Shown: positions 10,901 through 20,888, numbered from the stretch's first letter. The stretch: 64,000 bases of DNA from Serratia oryzae (GCF_001976145.1 NZ_MOXD01000001.1:62001-126000), one strand, 5' to 3'. Numbers and translations are program-made. The notes: generated by a model from the sequence alone, not told the origin.

Positions 10901-11390
10901 CGACGCTGCGGTAGCCAGCCTGCTCCAACTGAGCACGCAGCCGATCCCGTGACAGCCGCTGGCCTTTTTTCATCACCAGCGCATGGCCGTGCAGGAACTC
11001 ATGCGGGCAAACGCGCTGCATCAGGGTATTGACCGGCAGGATAATAATGCCGCGCGCCATGCTTGGCAGGTGATACAAACTGGACAGACGCGCTGAAATG
11101 ATCTCCTGATGCGGTGAGAAGCTGTCGTACGGCAGCGTTTCCCAGTCGGAAAGGGTGGTTACCTTCTGGTCGGTAAACTGCTGGATCTCGTCACGCAGCC
11201 GCAGCGCATTTTGCATATCCGGGGCGATGAGCATCACCGGGCCGTGATGACGCTCGGCGATCTCGGCGCATTCCACCGCGCAGGCAGAGCCGGTCAGTTG
11301 CCCCAGTTGACGTAAATCACCCGCGCGGTCAGGGAGAGAGTAACGGGAAGATGATGATGCGGAACGGCGGCTATTATCAGAAGTGCTCAT
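7911..11390 (-). CDS. mfd: Transcription-repair coupling factor Mfd
   Basis: DNA translocase that removes RNA polymerase stalled at lesions and recruits UvrA for repair of the transcribed strand. Visible from N to C: the UvrB-like module (LIAPDMQNALRLRDE onward), the RNA-polymerase-interacting region following LAELHPGQPVVHLEHGVGR, helicase Walker A VCGDVGFGKTEVAMR, DEEH box LLIVDEEHRFGVRHKE, motif III LTLTATPIPRTL, motif VI QLRGRVGRSHHQAY, and the C-terminal TRCF domain. Length 1159, about 11 residues longer than E. coli through a serine-rich N-terminal extension (SRRSASSSSRYS). It is transcribed towards ycfJ. Confidence 0.97.
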   Translation of the reverse strand: MSTSDNSRRSASSSSRYSLPDRAGDLRQLGQLTGSACAVECAEIAERHHGPVMLIAPDMQNALRLRDEIQQFTDQKVTTLSDWETLPYDSFSPHQEIISARLSSLYHLPSMARGIIILPVNTLMQRVCPHEFLHGHALVMKKGQRLSRDRLRAQLEQAGYRSVDQVMEHGEFATRGALLDLYPMGSEEPYRIDFFDDDIDSLRIFDVDTQRTLSEVDAINLLPAHEFPTDKTAIELFRSQWREQFEVRRDAEHIYQQVSKGTWPAGIEYWQPLFFSQPLPSLFSYLPANTLVVNTGNLESAAERFWLDVNQRFESRRIDPMRPLLAPDTLWLRVDALFAELKAWPRMALKTDDLPAKAGSTNLGYQTLPDLSVQAQQKAPLDNLRRFIEGFSGSVIFSVESEGRRETLQDLLGRIKLSTHLIHHLDEAQAPGRYMMIGASERGFLDSLRNRALICESDLLGERVSRRRQDNRRTINTDTLIRNLAELHPGQPVVHLEHGVGRYVGLTTLEAGGIKAEYLILSYAGEDKLYVPVSSLHLISRYAGGSDENAPLHKLGGDAWSRARQKAAERVRDVAAELLDIYAQRAAKSGFAFKHNREQYQLFCQTFPFETTPDQEQAINAVLSDMCQPLAMDRLVCGDVGFGKTEVAMRAAFLAVENNKQVAVLVPTTLLAQQHFDNFRDRFATWPIRIEMMSRFRSAKEQQQVLEQTAEGKVDILIGTHKLLQSDLRWKDLGLLIVDEEHRFGVRHKERIKAMRADVDILTLTATPIPRTLNMAMSGMRDLSIIATPPARRLAVKTFVREYDSLVVREAILREVLRGGQVYYLYNDVENIDKAAERLAELVPEARIAIGHGQMRERDLERVMNDFHHQRFNVLVCTTIIETGIDIPSANTIVIERADRFGLAQLHQLRGRVGRSHHQAYAYLLTPHPKTMSADAHKRLEAIAALEDLGAGFALATHDLEIRGAGELLGEDQSGQMTTVGFSLYMELLESAVDALKNGREPSLEDLTSNQTEVELRMPALLPDDFIPDVNTRLSFYKRIASAKNAGELEELKVELIDRFGLLPDAARHLLQSAAMRQQAQKLGIKRIEGNERGGFIEFGEKNRVDPGYLIGLLQSKPQVYRLDGPAKLKFMLDLTDRPARLKFIEELLAAFREHTLAA

Positions 11391-11685
11391 TCAGTTATCT
11401 TTAATCAATGAATTGAATAACAGTTTTTGTGGTGTTCACCGTGCGCTTGACGCGTGAATACCACAAAATCCTGTTTGCCTGGCGCAAATAACGGCGCGCC
11501 TCTACCTCAGTTATACTAGCCCAGCGTTTAAGAAACTGACACAGGTAAAGCGTAGGCAAGGCTGCCGTTGGGCGTTATTTAACCGCCGTTAAGAGAATAA
11601 AACCCGCCGGGTGGTTCCATAAACCGGGTGGAGCCATTATTATCCATGCTCACTGTGCTTAAGCTACGGCAACTAAACGGATTTC

Positions 11686-12888
11686 ATGTATCAACCTGTC
11701 GCGTTATTCATTGGCCTGCGTTATATGCGCGGGCGAGCCTCAGACCGCTTCGGGCGGTTTGTCTCCTGGCTGTCCACCATCGGTATTACGCTGGGTGTGA
11801 TGGCATTGGTCACCGTGCTTTCGGTGATGAACGGTTTCGAAAAAGATCTCGAAAACAACATTCTGGGTTTAATGCCGCAGGCGCTGATTAGCGCTAAGCA
11901 GGGCTCGATCTATCCTGAGCAACTCCCGGCGTCGGCGGTGCAGGGGCTGCAAGGGGTAACCCGCGTGGCTGCGCTGACCACCGGCGATGTGGTATTGCAA
12001 AGCGCGCGCAGCGTCGCCGTGGGGGTGATTCTTGGGGTGGATCCCAACGAAGCCGATCCGCTGTCACCCTATCTCATCAACGTCAAACTGCAGCAATTGC
12101 AGCCGGGTGAGTACAACCTGATCATCGGTGAACAGCTCGCTGGGCAGTTGGGCGTCAAACGTGGCGATCAACTGCGCCTGATGGTGCCGAGCGCCAGCCA
12201 GTTCACCCCAATGGGGCGCATTCCCAGCCAGCGTTTGTTTACCATTATCGGCACTTTCCATGCCAACAGTGAGGTGGATGGCTACCAACTGTTGGCCAAT
12301 CAGCAGGATGCCTCGCGCCTGATGCGCTATCCGGCGGGGAATATCACCGGCTGGCGTCTGTTCCTGCAACAACCGCTGCAGGTGGATACCCTCAGCCAGC
12401 AAACGCTGCCAGAAGGCACCGTATGGAAAGACTGGCGCGAGCGCAAGGGCGAGCTGTTCCAGGCGGTGCGTATGGAGAAAAACATGATGGGGCTGCTGCT
12501 CAGCCTGATCGTCGCGGTGGCGGCATTCAACATCATTACTTCTCTGGGCCTGCTGGTGATGGAGAAGCAGGGAGAAGTTGCAATCCTGCAAACCCAGGGC
12601 CTGACGCGGCGCCAGATTATGTTGGTCTTTATCGTACAGGGGGCCAGCGCGGGTATTATCGGTTCGCTGTTTGGCACGTTGTTGGGCGTGTTGTTGGCCA
12701 GCAATCTGAACAACCTGATGCCGATCTTGGGCGCTTTGATTGACGGCGCTTCGCTGCCGGTGGCGGTTGATCCGCTGCAGGTCGCGATCATTGCCGTGGC
12801 GGCGATGGCAGTTTCCCTGTTGTCCACGCTTTACCCTTCATGGCGCGCTGCCGCCGTACAACCCGCTGAGGCTTTACGTTATGAGTAA
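11686..12888 (+). CDS. lolC: Lipoprotein-releasing ABC transporter permease LolC
   Basis: Inner-membrane subunit of LolCDE, which extracts outer-membrane-destined lipoproteins and hands them to LolA; LolC provides the hook that binds LolA. The MacB/FtsX fold is visible: one N-terminal transmembrane helix ([20 protein letters not shown]), a large periplasmic domain, then three C-terminal helices ([20 protein letters not shown] and two more). 400 residues, as in E. coli. Its last 8 bases overlap the start of lolD, so lolC-lolD-lolE form a tightly coupled operon. The 295 bp upstream separate it from the divergent mfd. Confidence 0.96.
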   Translation: MYQPVALFIGLRYMRGRASDRFGRFVSWLSTIGITLGVMALVTVLSVMNGFEKDLENNILGLMPQALISAKQGSIYPEQLPASAVQGLQGVTRVAALTTGDVVLQSARSVAVGVILGVDPNEADPLSPYLINVKLQQLQPGEYNLIIGEQLAGQLGVKRGDQLRLMVPSASQFTPMGRIPSQRLFTIIGTFHANSEVDGYQLLANQQDASRLMRYPAGNITGWRLFLQQPLQVDTLSQQTLPEGTVWKDWRERKGELFQAVRMEKNMMGLLLSLIVAVAAFNIITSLGLLVMEKQGEVAILQTQGLTRRQIMLVFIVQGASAGIIGSLFGTLLGVLLASNLNNLMPILGALIDGASLPVAVDPLQVAIIAVAAMAVSLLSTLYPSWRAAAVQPAEALRYE

Positions 12889-13585
12889 TCATCCTTTATT
12901 GCAGTGTGACAACCTGTGCAAGACCTATCAGGAAGGCAATCTGCATACCGATGTGCTGCGCAATGTCAGTTTTGCCATGCAACCGGGCGAGATGATGGCG
13001 ATCGTCGGCAGTTCGGGTTCCGGTAAAAGTACCTTGCTGCACCTGCTGGGCGGGCTGGACTCCCCCACTTCTGGCGAAGTGATCTTCAAGGGCCAGTCAC
13101 TGAACACGCTGTCTTCTGCCGCCAAGGCCGAGTTGCGTAACCGTCAGCTTGGCTTTATTTATCAGTTTCACCACCTGCTGCCGGACTTTACCGCGTTGGA
13201 AAACGCCGCCATGCCGCTATTGATTGGCGGGGTGAAACCGGCGCTGGCGCAGGAAAAGGCGCTGGAGATGCTGGCGGCGGTTGGGCTGGAAAAACGCAGC
13301 AAACATCGCCCCTCTGAGCTTTCTGGCGGCGAGCGCCAGCGTGTGGCAATCGCCCGAGCGCTGGTGAACAACCCATCGCTGGTGTTGGCGGATGAACCGA
13401 CAGGTAACCTAGATAAACGCACCGCCGACAGCATTTTCGATTTGCTGGGCGAACTGAATGTGCGCCAGGGCACCGCGTTTCTGGTAGTGACCCACGATTT
13501 GCAACTTGCCAAACGCCTGAGCCGCCAGCTGGAAATGGCCGATGGCCATCTGCAGGCTCACCTGACCCTGATGGGGGCTGAGTAA
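12881..13585 (+). CDS. lolD: Lipoprotein-releasing ABC transporter ATPase LolD
   Basis: ATPase that powers lipoprotein extraction by LolCE. It has Walker [10 protein letters not shown] (near residue 42), the Q-loop region [12 protein letters not shown], the ABC signature [15 protein letters not shown], and Walker [13 protein letters not shown] followed by the switch histidine in VVTHD. The start ATG 12881 is within the lolC 3' end (ATGAGTAA overlap) and gives 234 residues, the E. coli length being 233. Its stop overlaps the lolE start by one base. Confidence 0.97.
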   Translation: MSNHPLLQCDNLCKTYQEGNLHTDVLRNVSFAMQPGEMMAIVGSSGSGKSTLLHLLGGLDSPTSGEVIFKGQSLNTLSSAAKAELRNRQLGFIYQFHHLLPDFTALENAAMPLLIGGVKPALAQEKALEMLAAVGLEKRSKHRPSELSGGERQRVAIARALVNNPSLVLADEPTGNLDKRTADSIFDLLGELNVRQGTAFLVVTHDLQLAKRLSRQLEMADGHLQAHLTLMGAE

Positions 13586-14832
13586 TGAGCGCTTCGCCAC
13601 TCTCCTTGCTGATGGCGCTGCGCTTCAGCCGTGGCCGGCGGCGCGGTGGTATGGTTTCGCTGATTTCGGTGATTTCCACCATTGGCATTGCGCTAGGGGT
13701 GGCGGTGCTGATCGTCGGCCTGAGTGCAATGAACGGTTTCGAACGTGAACTGCAGAACCGCATTCTGGCGGTAGTGCCGCACGGTGAGATCGAACCGGTT
13801 AATCAACCGTTCGAAGGCTGGCCGGAGATCCAGCAGCGGGTGGAAAAAGTGCCGGGCATTTTGGCCGCGGCACCTTATATCAACTTTACCGGCCTGATGG
13901 AGAATGGCACTCAACTGCGTGCGGTGCAGGTCAAAGGGGTTGATCCTGCCCAGGAAAACCAGCTCAGCGCATTGCCAAAATACGTGCAGGGCGATGCTTG
14001 GGCCAATTTCAAAAGCGGTGAACAACAGGTGATTCTGGGCAAAGGCGTTGCCGAAGCGCTGGGGGTGAAAGCAGGTTCCTATGTCACGGTGATGATCCCA
14101 AACAGCGACCCGGAAATGAAACTGCTGCAACCGAAGCGGATCCGTCTGCAGGTGGCTGGTATTCTGCAACTCAGCGGCCAGCTTGATCACAGCCTGGCGC
14201 TGGTGCCGCTGGCCGACGCGCAGCAGTATCTGGATATGGGTGACAGTGTCACCGGTCTTGCGATCAAAGTGAATGACGTGTTCGCGGCGAACAAGCTGGT
14301 GCGCGATGCCGGGGAAGTCACTAACGCCTACGTTTATATCAAAAGCTGGATCGGCACCTACGGCTATATGTATCGCGATATTCAGATGATCCGCGCCATT
14401 ATGTATCTGGCGATGGTGCTGGTGATCGGAGTGGCCTGCTTCAACATCGTTTCCACGCTGGTGATGGCCGTGAAGGACAAAAGCGGTGATATCGCGGTGC
14501 TGCGGACTCTTGGTGCCAAAGATGGGTTTATCCGCGCGATCTTTATCTGGTATGGCTTGCTGGCCGGGCTGGTGGGTAGCCTCAGCGGCGTGGTGGTTGG
14601 TGTTATCGCCTCGCTGCAACTGACCAATCTGATCAAAGGCATCGAAAAGCTGATGGGACACTCTTTCCTTTCCGGCGATATCTATTTTATCGACTTCCTG
14701 CCGTCCGAGCTGCACTGGCTGGATGTGTTGATCGTGCTGGCAACCGCAATTGTGCTCAGCCTGTTGGCCAGTTGGTATCCGGCCCGGCGTGCCAGCCGGA
14801 TCGATCCTGCGCGCGTATTGAGCGGACAATAA
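13585..14832 (+). CDS. lolE: Lipoprotein-releasing ABC transporter permease LolE
   Basis: Second membrane subunit of LolCDE, involved in recognising the lipoprotein substrate. It has the same layout as LolC: an N-terminal helix ([20 protein letters not shown]), a periplasmic domain, and three C-terminal helices beginning [20 protein letters not shown]. Length 415 against 414 in E. coli. The ATG overlaps the lolD stop codon (TAATG). The region after its stop has been invaded by a small repeat element. Confidence 0.96.
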   Translation: MSASPLSLLMALRFSRGRRRGGMVSLISVISTIGIALGVAVLIVGLSAMNGFERELQNRILAVVPHGEIEPVNQPFEGWPEIQQRVEKVPGILAAAPYINFTGLMENGTQLRAVQVKGVDPAQENQLSALPKYVQGDAWANFKSGEQQVILGKGVAEALGVKAGSYVTVMIPNSDPEMKLLQPKRIRLQVAGILQLSGQLDHSLALVPLADAQQYLDMGDSVTGLAIKVNDVFAANKLVRDAGEVTNAYVYIKSWIGTYGYMYRDIQMIRAIMYLAMVLVIGVACFNIVSTLVMAVKDKSGDIAVLRTLGAKDGFIRAIFIWYGLLAGLVGSLSGVVVGVIASLQLTNLIKGIEKLMGHSFLSGDIYFIDFLPSELHWLDVLIVLATAIVLSLLASWYPARRASRIDPARVLSGQ

Positions 14833-14841
14833 TAAAAACCT

Positions 14842-14988
14842 GGGGCTGATATGCAATGCCAGTCAGTTAAGGCTAACCAGTTCCCTCTCCCTTGGGGAGA
14901 GGGTTAGGGAGAGGGGGCGACGTCTTGAGCCATTGATGCATGATTATGCCGCTTTGCGCTTAACTGATTGGCATTAGGGGCTGATATG
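14842..14988. repeat. MITE-like palindromic element with 12-bp flanking direct repeats
   Basis: The 123-bp segment 14854-14976 has terminal inverted repeats: AATGCCAGTCAGTTAAG at the left against the reverse complement of CTTAACTGATTGGCATT at the right, with one mismatch. It is flanked by perfect 12-bp direct repeats GGGGCTGATATG (14842-14853 and 14977-14988), which look like a target-site duplication. The interior carries a strong palindrome CCCTCTCCC...GGGAGAGGG (14885-14920), a motif recalled from many enterobacterial intergenic repeats. There is no coding capacity. The element sits in the lolE terminator. Confidence 0.75.
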
Positions 14989-15000
14989 CCCCATTTTTTT
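14977..15000 (+). terminator. Intrinsic terminator of lolE, displaced by the inserted element
   Basis: GGGGC-TGATAT-GCCCC followed by ATTTTTTT. The left arm is part of the duplicated 12-bp target, so the right-hand copy keeps the complete stem and T-run. It ends 16 bp before the nagK start codon. Confidence 0.75.
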
Positions 15001-15016
15001 AGCCGGAGGCTGAGTT

Positions 15017-15931
15017 ATGTACTACGGTTTCGATATGGGTGGCACCAAGATTGAACTGGGGGTATTCGATGCCAATCTGCAGCGTATCTGGCAAAAACGG
15101 GTGCCAACGCCGCGCGACGATTACCGGCAATTGCTGGCCGTGCTGCGCGATCTCACCCATGAGGCCGATGCGCTGTGTGGTTCGCCAGGCTCGGTGGGAA
15201 TAGGTATTCCCGGCCTGCCGAATGAAGATGGCACCCTGTTTACTGCCAACGTACCAGCCGCCATGGGGCAACCGCTACCGCGCGATCTGGGCACGCTGAT
15301 TGGCCGTGAGGTCAAGGTCGATAACGATGCCAACTGCTTCGCTTTGTCAGAAGCCTGGGATGATGAATTCCGTCACTATCCTACCGTGTTGGGCATTATC
15401 CTTGGTACTGGCGTGGGCGGCGGGTTGATCGTCGATGGCAACGTGCTGTCTGGGCGCAATTATATCGCTGGCGAATTCGGCCATTTTCGCTTGCCGGTGG
15501 ATGCGCTGGAGGTGTTGGGGCGTGATATACCTCGCGTAGCCTGCGGTTGCGGCCATAACGGTTGCATTGAAAATTACATATCGGGCCGCGGTTTTGAGTG
15601 GATGTACCACCACTTTTATCAGCAGCACTTGCCTGCGCAGCAGATTATTGCGCATTATCTGGCGGGTGAGCCACAGGCCGTGGCGCATGTTGATCGTTTT
15701 CTGGACGTGTTGGCGATATGCCTCGGTAATTTGCTGACCATCGTTGATCCGCATCTGGTGGTGATTGGCGGTGGCCTATCGAATTTCGACGCGATCTACC
15801 AGGCGTTGCCGCAGCGCCTGCCAGCACATCTGCTGCGTGTGGCTAAGCTGCCACGCATCGAGAAGGCGCGTTATGGCGATGCTGGCGGGGTTCGTGGGGC
15901 TGCGTTTCTCAATTTGGTGCGTAATAAATAA
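15017..15931 (+). CDS. nagK: N-acetyl-D-glucosamine kinase (ROK family)
   Basis: Cytoplasmic kinase that phosphorylates GlcNAc released from peptidoglycan recycling. The N-terminal ATP phosphate-binding motif is [14 protein letters not shown]. The ROK zinc-binding motif [17 protein letters not shown] is near residue 175, and a second ATP motif [11 protein letters not shown] is near residue 250. 304 residues, against 303 in E. coli. The GGAGG of the ribosome-binding site sits 7 bp before ATG, directly after the T-run of the lolE terminator. It is followed at 9 bp by cobB, with which it is probably co-transcribed. Confidence 0.95.
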   Translation: MYYGFDMGGTKIELGVFDANLQRIWQKRVPTPRDDYRQLLAVLRDLTHEADALCGSPGSVGIGIPGLPNEDGTLFTANVPAAMGQPLPRDLGTLIGREVKVDNDANCFALSEAWDDEFRHYPTVLGIILGTGVGGGLIVDGNVLSGRNYIAGEFGHFRLPVDALEVLGRDIPRVACGCGHNGCIENYISGRGFEWMYHHFYQQHLPAQQIIAHYLAGEPQAVAHVDRFLDVLAICLGNLLTIVDPHLVVIGGGLSNFDAIYQALPQRLPAHLLRVAKLPRIEKARYGDAGGVRGAAFLNLVRNK

Positions 15932-15940
15932 GGAGAGTTC

Positions 15941-16792
15941 ATGCACACTCGCCATCGGTTGTGTCGGTTTCGCAAGAATAAGCATGTATTGCATCAGCGT
16001 TTTCGTTCACGGATTTTCCACCGAGACACTATGGCGGCGGCAGAGTTGAAGAAGCCTTTTGTTGTGGTGCTGACGGGGGCCGGGATCTCTGCTGAGTCGG
16101 GGATCCGCACCTTCCGCGCGGACGACGGGCTATGGGAAGAACATCAGGTAGAAGATGTCGCTACCCCGGAAGGCTATAGGCGCGATCCGGCGCTGGTGCA
16201 GGCGTTTTATAACGCGCGCCGCCAGCAGCTTCAGCAACCGGGCATCGCCCCTAATGCCGCTCATCGCGTGCTGGCGGAGCTTGAAGAGTGGCTGGGGGAT
16301 AACTTCCTGCTGGTAACGCAAAATATTGATAATCTGCATGAGCGCGCCGGCAGTAAGCGGGTGCTGCATATGCACGGTGAGTTGCTGAAAGTGCGTTGCA
16401 CCAACTCCGGGCAGGTATTCAACTGGCCTGGCGATCTGAGCGTGGACGATCGTTGCCACTGCTGCCAGTTTCCGGCACCGTTGCGCCCGCACGTGGTGTG
16501 GTTTGGTGAAATGCCGTTAAGGATGACTGAAATCTATGAAGCGCTGGCCAAAGCCGATTTCTTCGTGGCAATCGGTACTTCCGGCCATGTATATCCGGCG
16601 GCAGGTTTTGTTCATGAGGCGCGATCGGCGGGGGCCTATACCATTGAGCTGAACCTGGAACCTAGCCAGGTGGAAAGCCAGTTTGATGAGAAGCACTATG
16701 GCCCGGCCAGTGAAGTGGTGCCACGTTTCGTGCACAAGCTGCTGATGGGTAAGATCGAGCGTGCGGATATCCCCTATAACGGCGCAGGCTAA
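15941..16792 (+). CDS. cobB: NAD-dependent protein deacylase CobB (sirtuin), long form
   Basis: Sirtuin that removes acetyl and succinyl groups from lysines, for example on acetyl-CoA synthetase. The NAD-binding [14 protein letters not shown], the TQNIDNLHE motif, the catalytic histidine in MHGELLK and one zinc-binding pair CHCC are visible. A basic N-terminal extension of about 30 residues ([21 protein letters not shown]) matches the long isoform known in E. coli and Salmonella. An internal ATG at 16031 would give the short isoform. The ATG at 15941 has AAGGAGAG 8 bp upstream, so the long form should be made. 283 residues. Confidence 0.94.
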   Translation: MHTRHRLCRFRKNKHVLHQRFRSRIFHRDTMAAAELKKPFVVVLTGAGISAESGIRTFRADDGLWEEHQVEDVATPEGYRRDPALVQAFYNARRQQLQQPGIAPNAAHRVLAELEEWLGDNFLLVTQNIDNLHERAGSKRVLHMHGELLKVRCTNSGQVFNWPGDLSVDDRCHCCQFPAPLRPHVVWFGEMPLRMTEIYEALAKADFFVAIGTSGHVYPAAGFVHEARSAGAYTIELNLEPSQVESQFDEKHYGPASEVVPRFVHKLLMGKIERADIPYNGAG

Positions 16793-16887
16793 TGCTGTTG
16801 CCGGGGGCATCGAGCTACCCCGGTGTAAATCGTTATTGATTCTAATGATTTCAGGTAAATCTGATTATTAATGACCTGTCTCAATAT

Positions 16888-16901
16888 TTGATCCGAATCG
16901 G
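16888..16901. promoter_or_regulatory. Possible FNR half-site upstream of pepT
   Basis: TTGATCCGAATCGG has a perfect left half and three of five bases of the right half of the FNR box TTGAT-N4-ATCAA. It lies 38 bp before the pepT start codon. pepT is a known FNR-activated gene in Salmonella, which makes the partial match worth recording. Confidence 0.35.
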
Positions 16902-16939
16902 TTCCGCATAATGAAACGCGAAATTCTGAGGGCGGAACC

Positions 16940-18175
16940 ATGGATAAACTACTTGATCGCTTTTTTAACTACGTCTCTTTCGACACACAGGCTAAAGCGA
17001 ACGTCAAACATGTGCCTAGTACCGATGGGCAACTGAAGCTGGCGCGTGCGTTGCGACAGGAAATGATTGAGCTGGGGTTTGAACAGGTCTCGCTCAGCGA
17101 GCATGGCTGTGTGATGGGAACGTTGCCTGGCAATGTCGCTTGGCCGGTACCCACGATTGGATTTATTTCCCACCTGGATACTTCACCGGATTTTTCCGGT
17201 AAGAACGTGACGCCGCAGATTGTGGAAAATTACCGCGGGGGCGATATTGCCTTGGGCATTGGTGATGAGGTGCTTTCACCGGTCATGTTCCCGATCCTGC
17301 ATCAGATGCTGGGGCAAACGCTGATCACTACCGACGGTAAAACGCTGCTGGGTGCCGATGACAAAGCGGGGATTGCCGAAATCCTTACCGCGATGATGCG
17401 CTTGAAACAGCAAAAAATCCCCCATGGCGATATCCGCGTTGCCTTTACTCCCGATGAAGAGGTGGGCAAAGGGGCGCAGGTGTTTGATGTTGCCGCTTTC
17501 AATGCCGAGTGGGCCTACACCGTTGACGGCGGCGGCGTGGGTGAACTGGAGTGTGAAAATTTCAATGCGGCGACGGTGACGGTGAAGATCGTCGGTAACA
17601 ATGTGCACCCCGGCACCGCCAAAGGGGTGATGGTGAATGCATTGTCGCTGGCGACGCGTTTCCATCATGCACTGCCGGCGGATGAAACGCCGGAAAATAC
17701 CGAAGGTTATCAAGGATTTTATCACCTGAGCAGCATCAAAGGGCACGTTGAGCGCGCCGAGATGCATTACATCCTGCGTGATTTTGAGCGTGAAGGTTTT
17801 GAGGCGCGCAAGCGTAAAATGATCGAAGTGGCGCAAACCGTGGGGCGCGGTTTGCCGCGAGACTGCTATATCGAAGTGGCGATCGAGGACAGCTATTACA
17901 ACATGCGCGATCAGGTTGCCCACCATCCGCACGTGATTGCGCTGGCGCAACAGGCAATGCGCGATTGCGATATAGAGCCGGTGATGAAACCGATTCGCGG
18001 CGGCACAGACGGTGCACAGCTGTCATTCAAAGGGTTGCCTTGCCCGAACCTGTTTACCGGCGGTTATAATTTTCACGGCAAGCACGAGTTCATCACCCTT
18101 GAGGGGATGGAGCAGGCCGTGGGGGTGATTATGCGTATTGCGGCTTTGACGGCGGCGCGCGCCAAGAGTAGATAA
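16940..18175 (+). CDS. pepT: Peptidase T (aminotripeptidase)
   Basis: Cytoplasmic M20-family zinc aminopeptidase that removes N-terminal residues from tripeptides. The di-zinc ligands are visible: the HLDTSPDF motif (near residue 78), GADDKAG (near 140), the catalytic base and ligand in [10 protein letters not shown] (near 174), [10 protein letters not shown] and the C-terminal FHGKHEF. A dimerisation domain lies between. Length 411, close to E. coli at 408. ATG follows GAGGGCGGAACC. It stands alone: the potABCD genes next to pepT in E. coli are missing here. It is convergent with roxA. Confidence 0.95.
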   Translation: MDKLLDRFFNYVSFDTQAKANVKHVPSTDGQLKLARALRQEMIELGFEQVSLSEHGCVMGTLPGNVAWPVPTIGFISHLDTSPDFSGKNVTPQIVENYRGGDIALGIGDEVLSPVMFPILHQMLGQTLITTDGKTLLGADDKAGIAEILTAMMRLKQQKIPHGDIRVAFTPDEEVGKGAQVFDVAAFNAEWAYTVDGGGVGELECENFNAATVTVKIVGNNVHPGTAKGVMVNALSLATRFHHALPADETPENTEGYQGFYHLSSIKGHVERAEMHYILRDFEREGFEARKRKMIEVAQTVGRGLPRDCYIEVAIEDSYYNMRDQVAHHPHVIALAQQAMRDCDIEPVMKPIRGGTDGAQLSFKGLPCPNLFTGGYNFHGKHEFITLEGMEQAVGVIMRIAALTAARAKSR

Positions 18176-18186
18176 CCGTGATTGCC

Positions 18187-18206
18187 GGGCGCAGCGTGCT
18201 GCGCCC
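18187..18206. terminator. Bidirectional hairpin between pepT and roxA
   Basis: A 9-bp perfect stem GGGCGCAGC/GCTGCGCCC with a 2-nt loop sits between two convergent genes. No T-run follows on either strand, so it may stop transcription poorly or protect transcript ends. Confidence 0.5.
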
Positions 18207-18218
18207 GCTGAACGCCGT

Positions 18219-19340
18219 TTAGTCGTTAAAATACCAGTAGCCGCTGTTGACCAGTGTGGTCAGCAAAGCCAGGAAGGAAGGATCGTCCATCGCTTCACCC
18301 AGCAGGGCTGCATCAACGCTGAAATGTTGGCACAGTGCATCAGCCGCCTGCAGGTGGTTGGTATCAATCAACTCACCGTTAACAAAGCACTGCTCGCCAA
18401 TGCGCAGCACACGCAGGCCGCCCAGGCGCTGTAGCGCTTCGCCCTGTTGCAGCAGTTCGTAGATTTCACCCGCTTGATACGGGGGTTCCGGTGGTGCAAT
18501 GTCCAGTTCGTGGCGCGATTGCGAAATAAACTCACCGAACCAGCCTTGGAAATGTTCCGGCTGCTGCACCAGGTCCAGAATCATCTGGCGCAGGGCATCC
18601 ACTTCCTGCGGTAACACATTGGCCGGGCGATCGCGCAAGGCCATGTCCGGATCGCTGTAACGCTGGCTGCCCAGATCGCGCGCCAAGACATAATCGGCAA
18701 AGCCGCTGACCAGTTCGCGGCCATTCGGGGCGCGGAAACCCACGGAATAGTTGAGTGAGTTCTCCAGCGAATACCCCTCATGCGGGAAGCCCGGCGGAAT
18801 ATACAGAATATCTCCTGGCTCCATCTCTTCATCAATAATGGCGTCGAAAGGTTCGACTTGCAGCAGGTCTGGATGCGGGCTGTGCTGCTTCATCGGTACT
18901 TTTTCGCCCACGCGCCAGCGGCGATGGCCGGTTCCCTGAATAATAAAAACATCGTACTGATCGAGATGTGGGCCTACGCCGCCGCCCGGCACAGAGAACG
19001 AAATCATCAGATCGTCCATGCGCCAGTCCGGCAGTTTGCGGAACGGTTGCATCAGCGCACTGGAGGGCTCGTGCCAGTGATCGACGGCCTGCACCAGCAG
19101 CGACCAGTTGGTTTCACCCAAGTGATCGTAACTTTCGAAGGGGCCATGTGCAACCTGCCAACGGCCGTCCTGGTGGCTGACCAAACGGCTGTCCACTTCA
19201 TTTTCCATCGCGAGTCCGGCTAGCTCATCCGGGGAGATTGGATCGATAAAATTTTTAAAACCGCGCTTCAGAATTACCGGGCGCTTTTGCCAATAACGTT
19301 GCAAAAAGTCGTTCCAGTCCAGATCTAATTGATAATCCAT
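18219..19340 (-). CDS. roxA: Ribosomal protein uL16 (L16) arginine hydroxylase
   Basis: JmjC-type Fe(II)/2-oxoglutarate oxygenase (YcfD) that hydroxylates an arginine of ribosomal protein L16. The iron ligands are visible: HLDQYDVF (HxD, near residue 125) and the distal histidine in PPGFPHEGYSLEN (near 187). The C-terminal part (about residues 210-373) matches the dimerisation and winged-helix regions. Length 373, identical to E. coli. The gene lies upstream of and co-directional with phoQ's neighbour position, with an 81-bp gap on the minus strand between the phoQ stop and the roxA start. Confidence 0.94.
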   Translation of the reverse strand: MDYQLDLDWNDFLQRYWQKRPVILKRGFKNFIDPISPDELAGLAMENEVDSRLVSHQDGRWQVAHGPFESYDHLGETNWSLLVQAVDHWHEPSSALMQPFRKLPDWRMDDLMISFSVPGGGVGPHLDQYDVFIIQGTGHRRWRVGEKVPMKQHSPHPDLLQVEPFDAIIDEEMEPGDILYIPPGFPHEGYSLENSLNYSVGFRAPNGRELVSGFADYVLARDLGSQRYSDPDMALRDRPANVLPQEVDALRQMILDLVQQPEHFQGWFGEFISQSRHELDIAPPEPPYQAGEIYELLQQGEALQRLGGLRVLRIGEQCFVNGELIDTNHLQAADALCQHFSVDAALLGEAMDDPSFLALLTTLVNSGYWYFND

Positions 19341-19421
19341 CTTCTATTCCAGGATTGAGTGAGCTTGAGGGTGATTATAACGGAAGTTGGGCCCCGTGGG
19401 TTGGGGCCTGAACGGCAGAAT

Positions 19422-20888
19422 TTACTCGTGATGGTGGGAATCATGCTGACGGGCGAAGGTGACCTCCATCCGGGCTCCTCCCAGCGGGCTGTCGCTGATG
19501 GTAATGTGCCCGTCATACTGCTCGATAATCTCGGCCGCCACCGACAGCCCCAGGCCTTGCCCCGGGCGCAGGGTATCGACACGCTGGCCACGCTGAAAGA
19601 TCAGTTCACGCTTGCTTTCAGGGATGCCAGGGCCATCGTCATCGATCACAATGGTGAGATACTTGTCCGAGTGCAGCGAGGTGATTTCCACAAACTCCAG
19701 GCAGTATTTGCAGGCATTTTCCAAGACGTTGCCCATCACTTCCATAAAGTCGTTTTTCTCGCCCATAAAAGTCACTTCTGGTGAGATATCCAGCGTGATC
19801 GCTACCCCTTTGCGCTGGTAGACCTTGTTCAGCGCCAGAACCAGGCTATCGAGCAAGGCCGAGACCGAATGGACCTCGCGCGCTAGCACGGTCTGCCCGG
19901 AATTGATACTGGCCCGGTGCAGGTAATAACCAATCTGCTGTGAAATACGGCTGATCTGCTCAAGCATGATCGGCTCCGCTTCTTCGATAGTGGTTTGGTT
20001 GCCGGAGCGTAGTGAGCGCAGGGTGGTTTGCAGCACCGCCAGCGGTGTTTTCAGGCTGTGGGTCAGATCTGACAGCGTGGTGCGGTATTTGGTGTAACGC
20101 TGGCGTTCGTTGCGCAACAGAATGTTGAGATTACGCACTAATCCACGCAGCTCACTGGGGGGATTTTCGTCCAGTTGCTCGCGTTCGCCATTTTCCAATT
20201 CGCCGACCTGGTTCACCAACGCCTTGATCGGCCGCAGGCTCCAATACGCCGCCAGCCACAGCAGGGGCACCACTAACAGCAGATTGGCCAGCAAAACATA
20301 GCTGAACCATTCCCACACCACGTCGGAACGTTGCAGTTCCTGTGGAATACTGTCAACCACCACAATGCTCAAGGCCGGTAAACGCGTGGTGGCGGCATAG
20401 GTATTGATGGCCACCGAGTGAGTCAGGGCGTTCTGATCGGTTTCATCGTAATCTTTCAGCTGATTCTGGGCTTTGGGGTTATCCCCCAGCACTTCGCTAC
20501 TGATACGGGTATCGGTATCAATTTCATAAAAGCCGGACTCTTTTAGCCACTCTTTTTTTATCAGTTTTTCTAATTCCGGGACTTTGCGCTGGCTCCACAG
20601 CAAATTGCCTTTATCGTCGTAGATGAACACCAATGTAGGGGAGTTGAGGTCAAGATCCGGGGGAATGGCAATGGTTAATTTTTGGTCTTTCCATTGCGCC
20701 AGGCTGAAAAACAGATTGCTTTCACCGCGCAGCAGGCGGAAGGAGGTTTTGTCGAAGCTGACGATATACCCGACGATCGCAACCAGCCCATAGGAAAGTG
20801 ACAGCGCCAGGATCACTCCGGCGGTTGCCATCAGAAAGCGGGCCCGAAGCGAGAAAGGCTTTTTATCTTTTTTGAACATGATGTTCAC
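19422..20888 (-). CDS. phoQ: Sensor histidine kinase PhoQ
   Basis: Inner-membrane sensor of low Mg2+, acid and cationic peptides; it phosphorylates PhoP. Two transmembrane helices ([20 protein letters not shown], then [19 protein letters not shown]) flank a periplasmic PAS-like domain. HAMP, the phospho-acceptor in [14 protein letters not shown] box [11 protein letters not shown]1 DDGPGIPES and G2 GQGLGLSV are intact. In the periplasmic acidic patch, E. coli EDDDDAE is replaced by a weaker stretch ([11 protein letters not shown]). Start: GTG 20888 overlaps the phoP stop (GTGA); an ATG nine bases downstream at 20879 is the alternative, giving [11 protein letters not shown]. 485-488 residues. 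Confidence 0.95.
   Translation of the reverse strand: MNIMFKKDKKPFSLRARFLMATAGVILALSLSYGLVAIVGYIVSFDKTSFRLLRGESNLFFSLAQWKDQKLTIAIPPDLDLNSPTLVFIYDDKGNLLWSQRKVPELEKLIKKEWLKESGFYEIDTDTRISSEVLGDNPKAQNQLKDYDETDQNALTHSVAINTYAATTRLPALSIVVVDSIPQELQRSDVVWEWFSYVLLANLLLVVPLLWLAAYWSLRPIKALVNQVGELENGEREQLDENPPSELRGLVRNLNILLRNERQRYTKYRTTLSDLTHSLKTPLAVLQTTLRSLRSGNQTTIEEAEPIMLEQISRISQQIGYYLHRASINSGQTVLAREVHSVSALLDSLVLALNKVYQRKGVAITLDISPEVTFMGEKNDFMEVMGNVLENACKYCLEFVEITSLHSDKYLTIVIDDDGPGIPESKRELIFQRGQRVDTLRPGQGLGLSVAAEIIEQYDGHITISDSPLGGARMEVTFARQHDSHHHE

Noticed and set aside
13693-14856. 387-codon minus-strand frame opposite lolE
   Set aside because: Low-complexity H/Q/R-rich translation mirroring lolE codon bias; lolE is certain.
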